Assembly (NCBI RefSeq): GCF_027533505.1
Contig: NZ_JAPZUB010000069.1
Span: forward strand, 1 to 47,806
Direction of reading: 5' to 3'
Source: Flavobacterium sp.
GTDB lineage: Bacteria; Bacteroidota; Bacteroidia; Flavobacteriales; Flavobacteriaceae
Length of the DNA stretch: 47,806 nt
The translations under genes and the position numbers were made by a program. Numbering within the stretch: position 1 is the first letter of the stretch; every line of letters starts with the position of its first letter. Below the pieces are notes generated by a model. That model was not told the origin of the DNA. It did no database searches and was given only the letters and a program-made list of their open reading frames with translations. Positions 17,683 through 27,177 of the stretch are shown piece by piece.

Positions 17683-18465
17683 TTATGGTTTTTCCTCACC
17701 ACCTACCAAAAACGGTGCCTTGCCGTCGGTGATGATGATTTTACTGTTGTTGGATTTTGCCAATTCCAAGAATGCTTCGATACTACGCAATTTTATGATT
17801 TCTTGCGACAAACCTTCGGCTAAAATTTTCTGTGCATCGCGGGTTCCTTTGGCTTGGATAATTACGCGATCAGCCTCCAATTTTTCTTGCTGCAATACAA
17901 ACTCCATACGCATGGCCTCTTGCTCAGCTTGCAATTTTCGTTCAATCGATTTGGCTAAACCATCAGGGAGCTGAATACTTTTTAACAACACCGATTCAAT
18001 ACGAATCCCTTGTGGCCCAAGAATGGTATCCATTTGTTTCCGAATTTCCTCTTCAATATTGGAGCGCATCCCCGAGTGCATGTCTTTGGCATAAAAACGC
18101 GCACACACATCGGCTGAAGCAGAACGAAAAACATTGGAAATAATTCCTTCATAGCCTAAACCTAAATTGCGAATAATATTGGGCACCTTGTCTTGATCCA
18201 ATCGGTATAAAATCGAAATTTGTGAACTGATACTAAGCCCTTCTTTACTAGGCAAACTCAAGGTCAATTCTAAATCGTTGGTTTGAATGGAAGTCTTTAC
18301 CACTTTGGAGGTAAATGGATTGAAAAACACTGCGCCTTGGGTGTGAATCTTGTCCGATAATCTTCCCATTTTCTGACGAATGCCGACCTCTCCGGGACGA
18401 ACAACGGCACAACTAACCGAAAGTATCGCAAGGCCTGAAAGTAAAAGTATTTTTTTCATAGTCAA
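17683..18465 (-). CDS. SPFH/prohibitin-domain lipoprotein
   Basis: The 260-residue protein begins with a lipoprotein signal (lipobox LSVSC, lipidated Cys19). An SPFH domain follows (about 22-190), starting with VVRPGEVGIRQ, and then a charged helix (about 195-240) typical of prohibitin assembly. Prohibitins form ring assemblies at membranes, often with FtsH-type proteases. Membrane attachment by a lipid instead of a transmembrane helix would put it outside the inner membrane. It is a single gene with a -7 element at 18478-18485. Confidence 0.85.
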   Translation of the reverse strand: MTMKKILLLSGLAILSVSCAVVRPGEVGIRQKMGRLSDKIHTQGAVFFNPFTSKVVKTSIQTNDLELTLSLPSKEGLSISSQISILYRLDQDKVPNIIRNLGLGYEGIISNVFRSASADVCARFYAKDMHSGMRSNIEEEIRKQMDTILGPQGIRIESVLLKSIQLPDGLAKSIERKLQAEQEAMRMEFVLQQEKLEADRVIIQAKGTRDAQKILAEGLSQEIIKLRSIEAFLELAKSNNSKIIITDGKAPFLVGGEEKP

Positions 18466-18477
18466 AAGTTTTTATTT

Positions 18478-18485
18478 CAAAATTA
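18478..18485 (-). promoter_or_regulatory. Candidate -7 element of the SPFH gene (TAATTTTG)
   Basis: Exact TAnnTTTG on the minus strand, 12 bp upstream of the start codon. Confidence 0.45.
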
Positions 18486-18597
18486 AAAGTATTACTTTCA
18501 GCATGCTCCCAACAAAATGCCAAAATTTTATTAAAAAAATCTTAATTTTTTCTAGCACAAATGCTTTCATTTCCTACGGAATGACTAGTTTTAGCCC

Positions 18598-20262
18598 ATG
18601 GATCGGCCAACACATTTTATTCCTTTCTCCACTCCTGTAGAAGGTATTGCATTGCCTGAAAAATTTACGTTTCCTTTTTTCTATGAACCTCATGCTTTGA
18701 GTCGTATCGCAGCCAAAGAACTACAAGCTTATTTGACGCATCAAACGGATTTCGACCACAATTTTGGATTAAATGAAAATAAAAGTGGCGCTGTTATTGG
18801 GAAAATGTTTGGCGTTTTAGTGGTACAAACTTCCTCAGGCGACCTCGGACAATTATGGGCTTTTTCTGGGAAATTGGCCGATCAAAACCATTGGCCCAAA
18901 TTTGTGCCCACCGTTTATGATATGCTTACGGAAAAAGGATATTTTAAAAAGGAAGAGCTCGTTTTGAATGCCTTGAACGAGAAGATTGCTCAAAAAGAAA
19001 CTTCGCCCGAAGGGTTGGAAGCCCAAGCAAATGCCTCGTTATTAATCAACCAAGCCTCCAAAGCAATAGCGGACTATAAAAAAATGCAAAAACAGAATAA
19101 GCAACGAAGAGCTGATTTTCGAACAAACAATCCTACGCTATCGGAAGAAGTAGTACAGCAATTGATACAGGAAAGTCAATTAGAAAACATTCGTTTACGC
19201 CATTTGCAACTCGAATGGAAAGCAAAAATAGCGACTGCACAGGCAACTTTTCATCGATGGGAACAAGAAATTGAAGCGCTAAAAGAGGAACGTCGGCAAC
19301 GCTCGGCCCAATTGCAAAATCAATTGTTTTCAGAATATGCGTTTCTCAATCGCTATGGCGTTACCAAGAATTTATTGGACTTGTTTGAAGGAAATCCCCC
19401 AGCGGGAGCGGGCGAATGTGCAGCCCCAAAACTGCTGCATTATGCCTTTCAACAGCAGCTAACCCCTTTGGCTATGGCTGAATTTTGGTGGGGACAATCC
19501 CCTAAGTCAGAAATCAGAAAGCACCAACAGTTTTATCCCGCTTGCACCGGCAAATGCGCTCCGATACTGTCTCACATGCTCGAGGGAATTCCACTCGAAG
19601 ACAATCCGTTTTTAGTAAATGAAGGGCAAACAAAAACTTTAGAAATAATTTACGAAGATGCCTATCTTATGGTAATCAACAAACCCGAATCGTTGTTATC
19701 AACACCGGGGAAAAACATTTCCGATTCGGTTTATACCCGAATAAAAGCGAAATATCCCGAAGCAACCGGTCCATTGTTGGTGCATCGTTTGGACCAAGCT
19801 ACCTCGGGCTTACTTTTAATCGCCAAGACGCAAGAAATTCACAAAAAATTGCAATATCAATTCATTTCTAGAAAAATAGAAAAGAAGTATATCGCTGTTT
19901 TAGAGGGTGTCCCCCAAAATAGTGAAGGTACTATCGATTTACCCTTGCGGGTTGATTTGGACAACCGCCCCTATCAAATCGTCTGTGAAACCTATGGAAA
20001 ACCCGCTACAACATATTGGAAGATTTTGCAAAAAGACGAAAAAAATGTTGTCGTTGAATTGCAACCCGTCACCGGAAGAACGCATCAATTACGAGTGCAT
20101 GCCGCTCATCCTGGGGGACTTAATTGCCCTATTAAAGGGGATGATTTGTATGGAACGAAAGCAGATCGATTATTTTTACACGCATTTGAAATAAGCTTTT
20201 GGCATCCCATACACAAGTGTGGTATAACAGTGAAATCAGAACCAGATTTTTTTAATATTTAA
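18598..20262 (+). CDS. RluA-family pseudouridine synthase with N-terminal extension
   Basis: The C-terminal part of this 554-residue protein (about 346-550) is a RluA pseudouridine synthase with catalytic D399 in HRLDQATSG, the RluA/C/D signature. The first 340 residues are unusual: an alpha/beta region (1-125), a coiled coil (about 140-245), and a segment with C274, C316 and C320 (the latter two in YPACTGKC) that might bind a metal. Long RluA proteins of this design occur in some other bacteria, as far as I recall. RluA enzymes modify uridines in 23S rRNA or tRNA; the target here is unknown. The M1 peptidase gene starts a few bases downstream. Confidence 0.85.
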   Translation: MDRPTHFIPFSTPVEGIALPEKFTFPFFYEPHALSRIAAKELQAYLTHQTDFDHNFGLNENKSGAVIGKMFGVLVVQTSSGDLGQLWAFSGKLADQNHWPKFVPTVYDMLTEKGYFKKEELVLNALNEKIAQKETSPEGLEAQANASLLINQASKAIADYKKMQKQNKQRRADFRTNNPTLSEEVVQQLIQESQLENIRLRHLQLEWKAKIATAQATFHRWEQEIEALKEERRQRSAQLQNQLFSEYAFLNRYGVTKNLLDLFEGNPPAGAGECAAPKLLHYAFQQQLTPLAMAEFWWGQSPKSEIRKHQQFYPACTGKCAPILSHMLEGIPLEDNPFLVNEGQTKTLEIIYEDAYLMVINKPESLLSTPGKNISDSVYTRIKAKYPEATGPLLVHRLDQATSGLLLIAKTQEIHKKLQYQFISRKIEKKYIAVLEGVPQNSEGTIDLPLRVDLDNRPYQIVCETYGKPATTYWKILQKDEKNVVVELQPVTGRTHQLRVHAAHPGGLNCPIKGDDLYGTKADRLFLHAFEISFWHPIHKCGITVKSEPDFFNI

Positions 20263-20273
20263 TTTTGACTAAG

Positions 20274-21908
20274 ATGATGAATCCCTATGCAATATATTTT
20301 AGTTTAATGTTTAGCTTTTCATTGGTAGCCCAGCCCTTCACCCGAAAAGACTCCCTCATGGGCGGATTTCCTAAAGAGCGTCTTTGTTTTGATGTGAAAC
20401 GCTATGAAATTGATATACGTGTAAATCCAGAGAAAAAATTCATTTCAGGCCACAATGCCATTCGATTTGAGGTGACAGAAGCTACCAAGCGTATTCAGTT
20501 GGACTTGTTTGCCAACATGCAAGTGGATTCTATCCTTTGGCAAACAAAAAAACTATCGTATACCCGCGAATTCAATGCTGTTTTTATTGATTTTCCCGAA
20601 ATATTACCCTCAGGAGCAACCGAACTACTAACATTTTATTACTCGGGACACCCAATTATTGCACGTCAAGCGCCTTGGGATGGCGGTTTTGTTTTTTCGA
20701 AAGACAAATTAAATCGTCCTTGGATTGGTGTCGCGGTGCAAGGTACAGGCGCTTCGGTTTGGTATCCCGTTAAAGACGGACAAAGCGACGAACCTGAGCA
20801 AGGCGTATTGCTCAAGGTTGCCGTCCCCAACGAACTGATAAATGTCTCCAATGGCCGATTAAAAGGTTCGACTCCACTGAATGATGGGTATACCCGATGG
20901 GATTGGGAAGTATTGAATCCTATCAACACCTATAATGTGACCCTAAATATTGGACACTACACCCGAATTACAGACCGTTTGGAAGACTTGGATATTGACT
21001 ATTATGTCTTGGATTACAACCGCGAAAAAGCCATGAAACACTTTGAAGAAGTCAAACCCATGCTGACCTGCTTTCAGTCCAAATTTGGTCCCTATCCTTT
21101 TAAAGAGGATGGGTATAAATTGGTAGAAACTCCTTATTTGGGTATGGAACACCAAAGTGCGGTAGCCTATGGAAATAATTTCCTTAAAGGATATCGCGGG
21201 ATGGATTTATCGGGTAGTGGTGTCGGACTTACCTTTGATTACATCACCATTCACGAAAGTGGTCATGAATGGTTTGGAAATAGCATTACCTCGCGCGATA
21301 TCGCTGATATGTGGATCCATGAAGGGTTCACCCAATATAGTGAACTCGTGTTTATTGAATGTCAGTTAGGGTACCTTAAGATGTTGAAGTATGCCTTTGG
21401 ATTACGTCGCAATGTAGCCCACGACCGCCCAATTATAGGGCCTTATGGTGTCAATCAAGAGGGTTCGGGTGATATGTATCCTAAAGGCGCATTATTACTT
21501 CATACCCTTCGACATGCCCTCAACAACGATACCCTTTGGTGGAAACTGATTTGGGAATATTGCCACAGGTTTAAGCACAAAATTATCGATACCGAAACGG
21601 TTGTACACTTTTTTAACGAAGCCTCAGGGATGGATTGGACCCCTGTTTTCAATCAATATTTGCGTCATACGCGGCTGCCCATTTTGCATGTGCGTTCGCG
21701 CGGTAAGCGATTGGAAGCACGATGGGAAGCCGATGCCACTTCATTTGCTATGCCTATAACGCTGAATGTCAATGGCACTCCCTTTCAAATCAAACCCCAA
21801 TCGGATTGGACACGAACGAAAGTAAAAATGAAGAAAAATGCCATTGTAACAGTGGATCACCAAAAGTTTTTTGTCAAACTCAATCTTGAAAAAAACGAGG
21901 CTCAGTAA
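20274..21908 (+). CDS. M1-family zinc aminopeptidase, exported
   Basis: The 544-residue protein has a signal peptide (about 1-20, ending SLVAQ), the N-terminal beta domain of M1 peptidases, then GMEHQSAVAYG (the exopeptidase GxMEN region, here GMEH) and the zinc site H327-E328-x-x-H331 with E350 in WIHEGFTQY. M1 enzymes remove N-terminal residues from peptides; with the signal this one works in the periplasm or outside. The C-terminal HEAT-like domain of large M1 enzymes is missing. An in-frame TTG at 20265 is possible, but ATG 20274 starts the signal peptide cleanly. Confidence 0.9.
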   Translation: MMNPYAIYFSLMFSFSLVAQPFTRKDSLMGGFPKERLCFDVKRYEIDIRVNPEKKFISGHNAIRFEVTEATKRIQLDLFANMQVDSILWQTKKLSYTREFNAVFIDFPEILPSGATELLTFYYSGHPIIARQAPWDGGFVFSKDKLNRPWIGVAVQGTGASVWYPVKDGQSDEPEQGVLLKVAVPNELINVSNGRLKGSTPLNDGYTRWDWEVLNPINTYNVTLNIGHYTRITDRLEDLDIDYYVLDYNREKAMKHFEEVKPMLTCFQSKFGPYPFKEDGYKLVETPYLGMEHQSAVAYGNNFLKGYRGMDLSGSGVGLTFDYITIHESGHEWFGNSITSRDIADMWIHEGFTQYSELVFIECQLGYLKMLKYAFGLRRNVAHDRPIIGPYGVNQEGSGDMYPKGALLLHTLRHALNNDTLWWKLIWEYCHRFKHKIIDTETVVHFFNEASGMDWTPVFNQYLRHTRLPILHVRSRGKRLEARWEADATSFAMPITLNVNGTPFQIKPQSDWTRTKVKMKKNAIVTVDHQKFFVKLNLEKNEAQ

Positions 21909-21912
21909 TCCG

Positions 21913-22956
21913 TTACTTTAACAAACTCGCTTTACGAATAATTTTTCCGTTTTCCGTTTCGGCAAAATGAGGGATAAAATGGATTGTTTTAGGACGTTCG
22001 TATTTATCCAAGCGGTCAAAAATTTTGGGCGAAATTTCAAAGGGTTCGCCTTCCACAATGAGAACTACTTTATCTCCCAATTCGGTGTCTTCTTCGCTTG
22101 AAATAAAAAAGCGTCGGTCGAGCTTCCCATCCAACTTATGCTCTACTTGCTCGGGTAGAATTTTCACCCCACCACTATTAATTACATTGTCAATTCGCCC
22201 CAAAAAAACAAATTGGTTTTCATTGACTAATTCTACCAAATCATTGGTCACAACCGTTTCTTCGGCGATGATGTGCGGCGCGTGGATGACCAGACAATTT
22301 CTTTCATCATACGAAATAGTAACATGCGGTAAAACAGTAAAAGCCTTCTCTCCTACGCGCTTGGCAGCAATATGAGTAATCGTTTCTGTCATGCCATAGG
22401 TTTCAAATACCTGAGTAGGCAACTGCATCAATTGTTGTTCTAATACAGCATTTATTCGGGCACCTCCAACAATTAACTTCTTAATCTGTGTCAATTTTGG
22501 AATCGAGCATTGGGCCTGTAAAGGAACCATGGCCGCAAAATCGTACTTGTCCTCCAAGCGTTCCATGGGGTGTGAAGTTGGTGCCACATAATCCAAATCC
22601 AATCCTAAAACAATAGAACGAATAAGCATCATTTTACCCGCGACATATTTTACGGGTAAGCATTGCAAAGCACGATCACCGGGTTTTAAGTCAAAAAAAT
22701 CTCCTGTCGCCAAAGCTGAGTGTACCATGGCTTGTTTGTCAACCTGAATGATTTTGGGCAAACCTGTTGAACCGGAAGTTTGCATTTCGATATACGGTTT
22801 TTCATCAAACCAATCCAATAGAAATTCGCCTACAGGCTTTTCAAAATCTTCCCCTTCTTTAATGAAACTATAGGCTACCCGGCATAAATCATCACGGTCT
22901 AAATGAAAACCATTTAACTTAAACTGATTGTGGACGTTGGTAAAATGAGGTGTCAT
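21913..22956 (-). CDS. menE: AMP-binding enzyme, probable o-succinylbenzoate-CoA ligase
   Basis: The 347-residue adenylate-forming enzyme has the P-loop-like TSGSTGLPK, the motif ETYGMTET and the hinge-region GRIDNVINSGG before a short C-terminal domain with the catalytic lysine near its end (NGKIIRKASL). It is shorter than typical MenE (450 or more), with a compressed N terminus. MenE makes o-succinylbenzoyl-CoA for menaquinone. The start is ATG 22956, because its ATG overlaps the upstream protease stop (ATGA, 22953-22956), a sign of translational coupling. The other men genes are not here, so assignment rests on similarity. Confidence 0.82.
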   Translation of the reverse strand: MTPHFTNVHNQFKLNGFHLDRDDLCRVAYSFIKEGEDFEKPVGEFLLDWFDEKPYIEMQTSGSTGLPKIIQVDKQAMVHSALATGDFFDLKPGDRALQCLPVKYVAGKMMLIRSIVLGLDLDYVAPTSHPMERLEDKYDFAAMVPLQAQCSIPKLTQIKKLIVGGARINAVLEQQLMQLPTQVFETYGMTETITHIAAKRVGEKAFTVLPHVTISYDERNCLVIHAPHIIAEETVVTNDLVELVNENQFVFLGRIDNVINSGGVKILPEQVEHKLDGKLDRRFFISSEEDTELGDKVVLIVEGEPFEISPKIFDRLDKYERPKTIHFIPHFAETENGKIIRKASLLK

Positions 22957-23897
22957 AACGTTTTGGTATTTGTTGGGTCTGGAATTAATATTGGACCTGC
23001 TAAGCGCTGTTTCCAGTCGGTCCAACGGTATAGTTTTGAAAATATAAAAATCAACAACGGATACAATACCAATAAAGGTAAAAAAAGCTCCAAACTGAGT
23101 TGTGGTTTTTCGGTGTCTTTAAAAATGGCATACGTTTGAAAAATTGAACTATCAGAAGTAATTAATAACGCTGCCATAAGATTATTGGCCGCATGAAATC
23201 CGAGCGCCAATTCCATACCTTCGTCCATTAAGGTAATGATGCCGAGAAATAATCCTGTGCCTACATAATAAAAGAGTACAACATATCCCAATGCCTCTAC
23301 CTCAGGATTGGTAATATGTAAAAGTCCAAAGATGAGTGAGGTCCAAAACAAGGGAAACCATCGATGCGGATGCAACTGCGCAAATCCTTGCATAAGATAC
23401 CCTCGAAATAAAAATTCTTCCAGGGAGGTTTGCAAGGGAATCAACGCCACGGCGATAAGGGCTAAAATCAAAAACCGCTCGGGTTGAAAATTCCACACTA
23501 AAGTTGTATCGGAGGCTTTGTAGGAAATAATGGTGATTATCAAAGTGAGAATTGCCCACAAAGAAAATGCTGCAATCACCCGCTTCCAATCCAATTGCAT
23601 TCGTGAGGTAGCGATACTTCGCAAGGTTTGCTTATGCATAAAACGAATCACTACATAAAAACCAGCAAAAGCAACCACAAAAGTGAGCAGCAATAAAAAC
23701 AAGGACAGGTTAAGGTCCATTACTTGCAACATTTCTTTCATCGTTTTGGGCAACCCTTTGCCAGAAGCCATAGTCTTAAATGCAATAGCTACTGTGAAAG
23801 GAATTTGTCCAATCACTGAAGCTACAATAACGATAACAGAACCCAACAGATACCAACCGAAATTCAGCGGTCGCTCTAACCCAAAAAGTGGTGTCAT
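22953..23897 (-). CDS. CPBP-family intramembrane metalloprotease
   Basis: The 314-residue protein has about eight membrane segments and the three CPBP motifs: EEFLFRG (E160, E161, R165), FGLLH (F190, H194) and HAANN (H235, N239), which form the glutamate- and histidine-based active site of the Abi/Rce1 family. Roles in other bacteria include immunity to bacteriocins and cleavage of membrane substrates; none can be assigned here. It is translationally coupled to menE. The gene is divergent from the ArsC-like gene. Confidence 0.88.
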   Translation of the reverse strand: MTPLFGLERPLNFGWYLLGSVIVIVASVIGQIPFTVAIAFKTMASGKGLPKTMKEMLQVMDLNLSLFLLLLTFVVAFAGFYVVIRFMHKQTLRSIATSRMQLDWKRVIAAFSLWAILTLIITIISYKASDTTLVWNFQPERFLILALIAVALIPLQTSLEEFLFRGYLMQGFAQLHPHRWFPLFWTSLIFGLLHITNPEVEALGYVVLFYYVGTGLFLGIITLMDEGMELALGFHAANNLMAALLITSDSSIFQTYAIFKDTEKPQLSLELFLPLLVLYPLLIFIFSKLYRWTDWKQRLAGPILIPDPTNTKTL

Positions 23898-23947
23898 ACA
23901 ACTTTATTTTATTGTAGCAATTTAGTTATTTTAGCCATATAAAAAAC

Positions 23948-24295
23948 ATGACAATGATCACAATTTATCACAATCCTCGTTGTGGCAAGTCGCGCGATTG
24001 TGTGCGCCATTTTGAAGCAATAAACGAAGAAATCAAGATAGTTCTCTACCTGCAATCGCCTTTAGACCGTGAGGGCATTACCACGTTACTGCAACAATTA
24101 AATTGTACCGCAATGCAATTAGTACGAACCAAAGAGCCGCTATGGATTGCCAACTATAAAGGGAAAGCACTTGCTGAAAACGAAATAATTAACGCCTTGG
24201 TGCAACATCCTATCTTGATGGAACGCCCCGTAGTTGTCAAAGGCAATAAGGCTGTAATTGCGCGTCCGTTGGAACGAATTGTTGAATTATTTTAA
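23948..24295 (+). CDS. ArsC/Spx-family thioredoxin-fold protein (arsenate reductase-like)
   Basis: The 115-residue protein has the ArsC fold with the nucleophile C12 in RCGKSRDC (numbered from ATG 23948; the third residue is another Met) and a C-terminal arginine in NKAVIARPLERI. In glutaredoxin-dependent arsenate reductases the cysteine attacks arsenate. It lacks ars-operon neighbours, and C18 in the same loop could also form a disulfide, so a general redox or Spx-like role is equally possible. Confidence 0.85.
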   Translation: MTMITIYHNPRCGKSRDCVRHFEAINEEIKIVLYLQSPLDREGITTLLQQLNCTAMQLVRTKEPLWIANYKGKALAENEIINALVQHPILMERPVVVKGNKAVIARPLERIVELF

Positions 24296-24324
24296 TGATT
24301 GCTGAAGCCTAAGATTAACAAAAC

Positions 24325-24359
24325 TTTGGCAACCATGCCCTCAAGTTCTTCTAATTTTG
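24325..24359 (+). promoter_or_regulatory. Candidate Bacteroidota promoter, -33 TTTG and -7 TAATTTTG
   Basis: TTTG at 24325-24328, 23 bp spacer, TAATTTTG at 24352-24359, then 30 bp to the receptor ATG 24390. Best-formed promoter in the window. Confidence 0.65.
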
Positions 24360-24389
24360 CACCCAACAGGAAAGCAAAAAATTACATAC

Positions 24390-26861
24390 ATGAAATTAGC
24401 AAAAGTTCTACTTACTACTTTTGCACTCATTGCCGGATTATACGCTAACGCTCAAGCACGTCCCGGGGGAGGCAAAAAAGTTAAAGTAACAGGGACCATA
24501 GTGGCCCAAACAACCAAACAACCCTTAGAGTATACCGAAGTTCGCTTTGTTAGTACCCAAACCAACAAAGTGGTAACGGGAGGTTTAACCGATGCCAAAG
24601 GAGCTTTCGCTATTGAAGTTCCTCAAGGCACGTATTCCGTGAACATTGAATTTCTATCGTTCAAACCCAAAGTGTTGCCCAACAAAACCCTTCAAACGGA
24701 TACGGATTTGGGAACCATTGCCTTGGAAGATGCCGCTACCCAATTGGACGAAGTGGTCGTTCGTAAAGAAAAAACAACCGTAGAAATTAAATTGGACAAA
24801 AAAGTCTACAATGTAGGGCAAGACCTTATGGTAAAGGGCGGAACGGTGAGTGATGTCTTGGACAATATTCCCTCTGTGGCAGTCGATGCCGAAGGAAATG
24901 TAAGTCTCCGTGGAAATGAAAACGTGCGTATTCTCATCGATGGTCGTCCCTCCAATGCCATCAGTATGACCGACGCTTTACGCATGATTCCCGCCGATGC
25001 TATCGACAAAGTAGAAGTCATTACCAATCCTTCTGCACGCTATGATGCCGAAGGGGGGGGCGGTATTTTGAATATTATCCTTAAAAAAGGAAAAACCAAC
25101 GGCATTAACGGTACGCTTATGGCGACTACAGGAGTTCCTGATAACCATGGTTTAACCGCAGCACTAAATTTCAAATCCAAAGAGTTTAACTTTTTTACGA
25201 ATCAAGGCTACAATTACCGCAACAATCCCGGAAAGTTCCGCATGGACAGCCGTTATTTGACAGCTACTAATGATACGAGAGACTTCATCGACGAAACGCG
25301 TGACACCGATCGATTTAGTAAAGGATACAACGGTAATTTTGGATTTGACTGGTTTTTGGACAAACAAACCACGTGGACCAATAGTGTGAATTATCGCCGA
25401 AATACAGGAACTACTGAAGATGATGTAGATCAAGTAACCTATGATGCCAATCGCGTGTTTACAGGAACACTATTTCGAGATAATTTTGAAGATACGCGGA
25501 GTGAAAATATCGAGTTTGCTTCCAACTTGATTCGTAATTTCAAAGGCGATGGTCATAAATTGACCGTTGATTTTTCGATTTCAAAAAATAAAGACGACAA
25601 TACGGCTGACATCAAGAATTTCTCTACCATCAATCCCAATGTCTTTTTGGATCAATCGTTCAATATCCAACGTCAAGACCGTTTGTTGTTGCAGGCCGAC
25701 TATGTATTGCCTTTTGGGAAAAATAAAGAAAGTCAGTTTGAAGCGGGATACCGTGGAAACTTTTTGGATTTAGCCACCGACTATACGGTATTGAATGATG
25801 GAGTATTGAATACATTCTTTACCAATTTTCTAAATTATATTGAAAATGTAAATGCTGTATACACGCAGTTGGGTACCAAATGGAAGAATTTTTCATTTTT
25901 GGCCGGTTTACGCTATGAGCATTCTGACATAGTAGTCGACCAAGTAACCTCTAATATTTATGCAAATAAAGTGTACGGTAACTTTTTCCCTTCTGGAACA
26001 ATTGCTTACGAATTTAATAACAGCACCAATATTTCCGTGAACTACAGTAAACGGATTAACCGTCCGAGGGGACGTGAAATCAATCCTTTTAGCAGCTATT
26101 CCAGTAACATCAACCTGTTTCAAGGAAATCCTGATTTAGACCCTTCTCGCACTGATGCGTATGATTTAGGATTTTTAAAACGTTGGAGCAAATTAACCTT
26201 CAACACCTCGGTATATTTCAACAGAACGGTTGACAATGTACAGTATGTACGACGCGAAAGTGGAGAATTTGTAGGGACAACCCCTGTTATTGTAACTACT
26301 CCTGTTAATTTATCTACGGAATACCGCGCTGGGTTTGAATTCAACTTTAATTATACCCCTTACAAATGGTGGCGAGTGAATACCAACTTTAACTTTTTCC
26401 GTTTGGAAACCGTTGGGGTGTATCGTTACCTAACGTCCACGAATATTGAACGGGTCATTGATTTTGCTAACGTTGCCAATACATGGTCGGCACGGGTCAA
26501 TTCAAAACTAACCTTACCAGGAAAAGTAGATTGGCAAACAAATATCAACTATAATGGCCCTCAAACTACGGCGCAAGGGTTAAATAAAGGAATCTTTGCT
26601 ATGAATTTAGGTTTTAGCAAAGATGTACTTAAAGAAAAAGCGACAGTTGCCTTAAATATTAATGACGTGTTTAACTCACGCGTGCGCCGCTACGAAAACT
26701 TCATTGATGGTCAAGTAGAAACCGATGGAGCAATGCAATGGCGCGTGCGTCAAATAACATTGTCATTCACCTATCGTTTTAATAAAACCAAAAACGAACG
26801 GGAAAATAATCGTCCCCGACGCGGTGGTGAAGACGGTGACGGTGGTGAATATGCCGGATAA
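24390..26861 (+). CDS. TonB-linked outer-membrane receptor with carboxypeptidase-like domain
   Basis: The 823-residue protein has a signal peptide (about 1-22), a carboxypeptidase-regulatory-like domain (about 35-110), a TonB plug (about 120-230) with SLRGNENVRILIDG and IDKVEVITNPSARYDAEGGG, and an outer-membrane barrel of the OMP_b-brl_3 type to the C terminus, which is rich in glycine and charged residues. Such receptors bring large ligands across the outer membrane with TonB energy. No SusD partner follows, so it is not a SusC-type polysaccharide receptor; an iron or protein-cofactor ligand is possible. ATG 24390 starts the signal peptide. Confidence 0.9.
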   Translation: MKLAKVLLTTFALIAGLYANAQARPGGGKKVKVTGTIVAQTTKQPLEYTEVRFVSTQTNKVVTGGLTDAKGAFAIEVPQGTYSVNIEFLSFKPKVLPNKTLQTDTDLGTIALEDAATQLDEVVVRKEKTTVEIKLDKKVYNVGQDLMVKGGTVSDVLDNIPSVAVDAEGNVSLRGNENVRILIDGRPSNAISMTDALRMIPADAIDKVEVITNPSARYDAEGGGGILNIILKKGKTNGINGTLMATTGVPDNHGLTAALNFKSKEFNFFTNQGYNYRNNPGKFRMDSRYLTATNDTRDFIDETRDTDRFSKGYNGNFGFDWFLDKQTTWTNSVNYRRNTGTTEDDVDQVTYDANRVFTGTLFRDNFEDTRSENIEFASNLIRNFKGDGHKLTVDFSISKNKDDNTADIKNFSTINPNVFLDQSFNIQRQDRLLLQADYVLPFGKNKESQFEAGYRGNFLDLATDYTVLNDGVLNTFFTNFLNYIENVNAVYTQLGTKWKNFSFLAGLRYEHSDIVVDQVTSNIYANKVYGNFFPSGTIAYEFNNSTNISVNYSKRINRPRGREINPFSSYSSNINLFQGNPDLDPSRTDAYDLGFLKRWSKLTFNTSVYFNRTVDNVQYVRRESGEFVGTTPVIVTTPVNLSTEYRAGFEFNFNYTPYKWWRVNTNFNFFRLETVGVYRYLTSTNIERVIDFANVANTWSARVNSKLTLPGKVDWQTNINYNGPQTTAQGLNKGIFAMNLGFSKDVLKEKATVALNINDVFNSRVRRYENFIDGQVETDGAMQWRVRQITLSFTYRFNKTKNERENNRPRRGGEDGDGGEYAG

Positions 26862-26868
26862 GCGCACA

Positions 26869-26901
26869 AAAAAAGTCCCGAATCATCGGGACTTTTTTTT
26901 T
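26869..26901. terminator. Intrinsic terminator after the receptor gene
   Basis: Stem AAAAAGTCCCGA/TCGGGACTTTTT, 4-nt loop ATCA, then a T run. Confidence 0.9.
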
Positions 26902-26913
26902 AAAACAAAACGA

Positions 26914-27081
26914 TTACGCTTGTTCTAAAGCTTTTTTCTCTTTTCGCTCTTGAAGCAACTCTTTTGTTACTCCAAACACCCAGTAAAATACGAAGTGTAT
27001 TAAGAAAATCATCAACCAGAAACCGGCTGTGAGAATCGTTAGGAAAAGAAGAAAACCGAGGTACTGTTGAAATTCAAACAT
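26914..27081 (-). CDS. Small membrane protein of unknown function
   Basis: A 55-residue protein from ATG 27081 (MFEFQQYLGF), with one or two hydrophobic segments (about residues 8-35) and a charged tail (KELLQERKEKK). An in-frame ATG at 27114 would add 11 residues. It has no recognised domain. It lies between the terminator of the receptor and the corA gene. The strongly hydrophobic-plus-charged composition suggests a real gene, but this is not proof. Confidence 0.6.
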   Translation of the reverse strand: MFEFQQYLGFLLFLTILTAGFWLMIFLIHFVFYWVFGVTKELLQERKEKKALEQA

Positions 27082-27177
27082 TGTTTTCCGGAATAATTTG
27101 TGAATTCCCTCCAAAATTACGCCTTAATATTCAAATGACCAATAGTTGTAGGGATTTTATTCACGAGGTTATGAACA

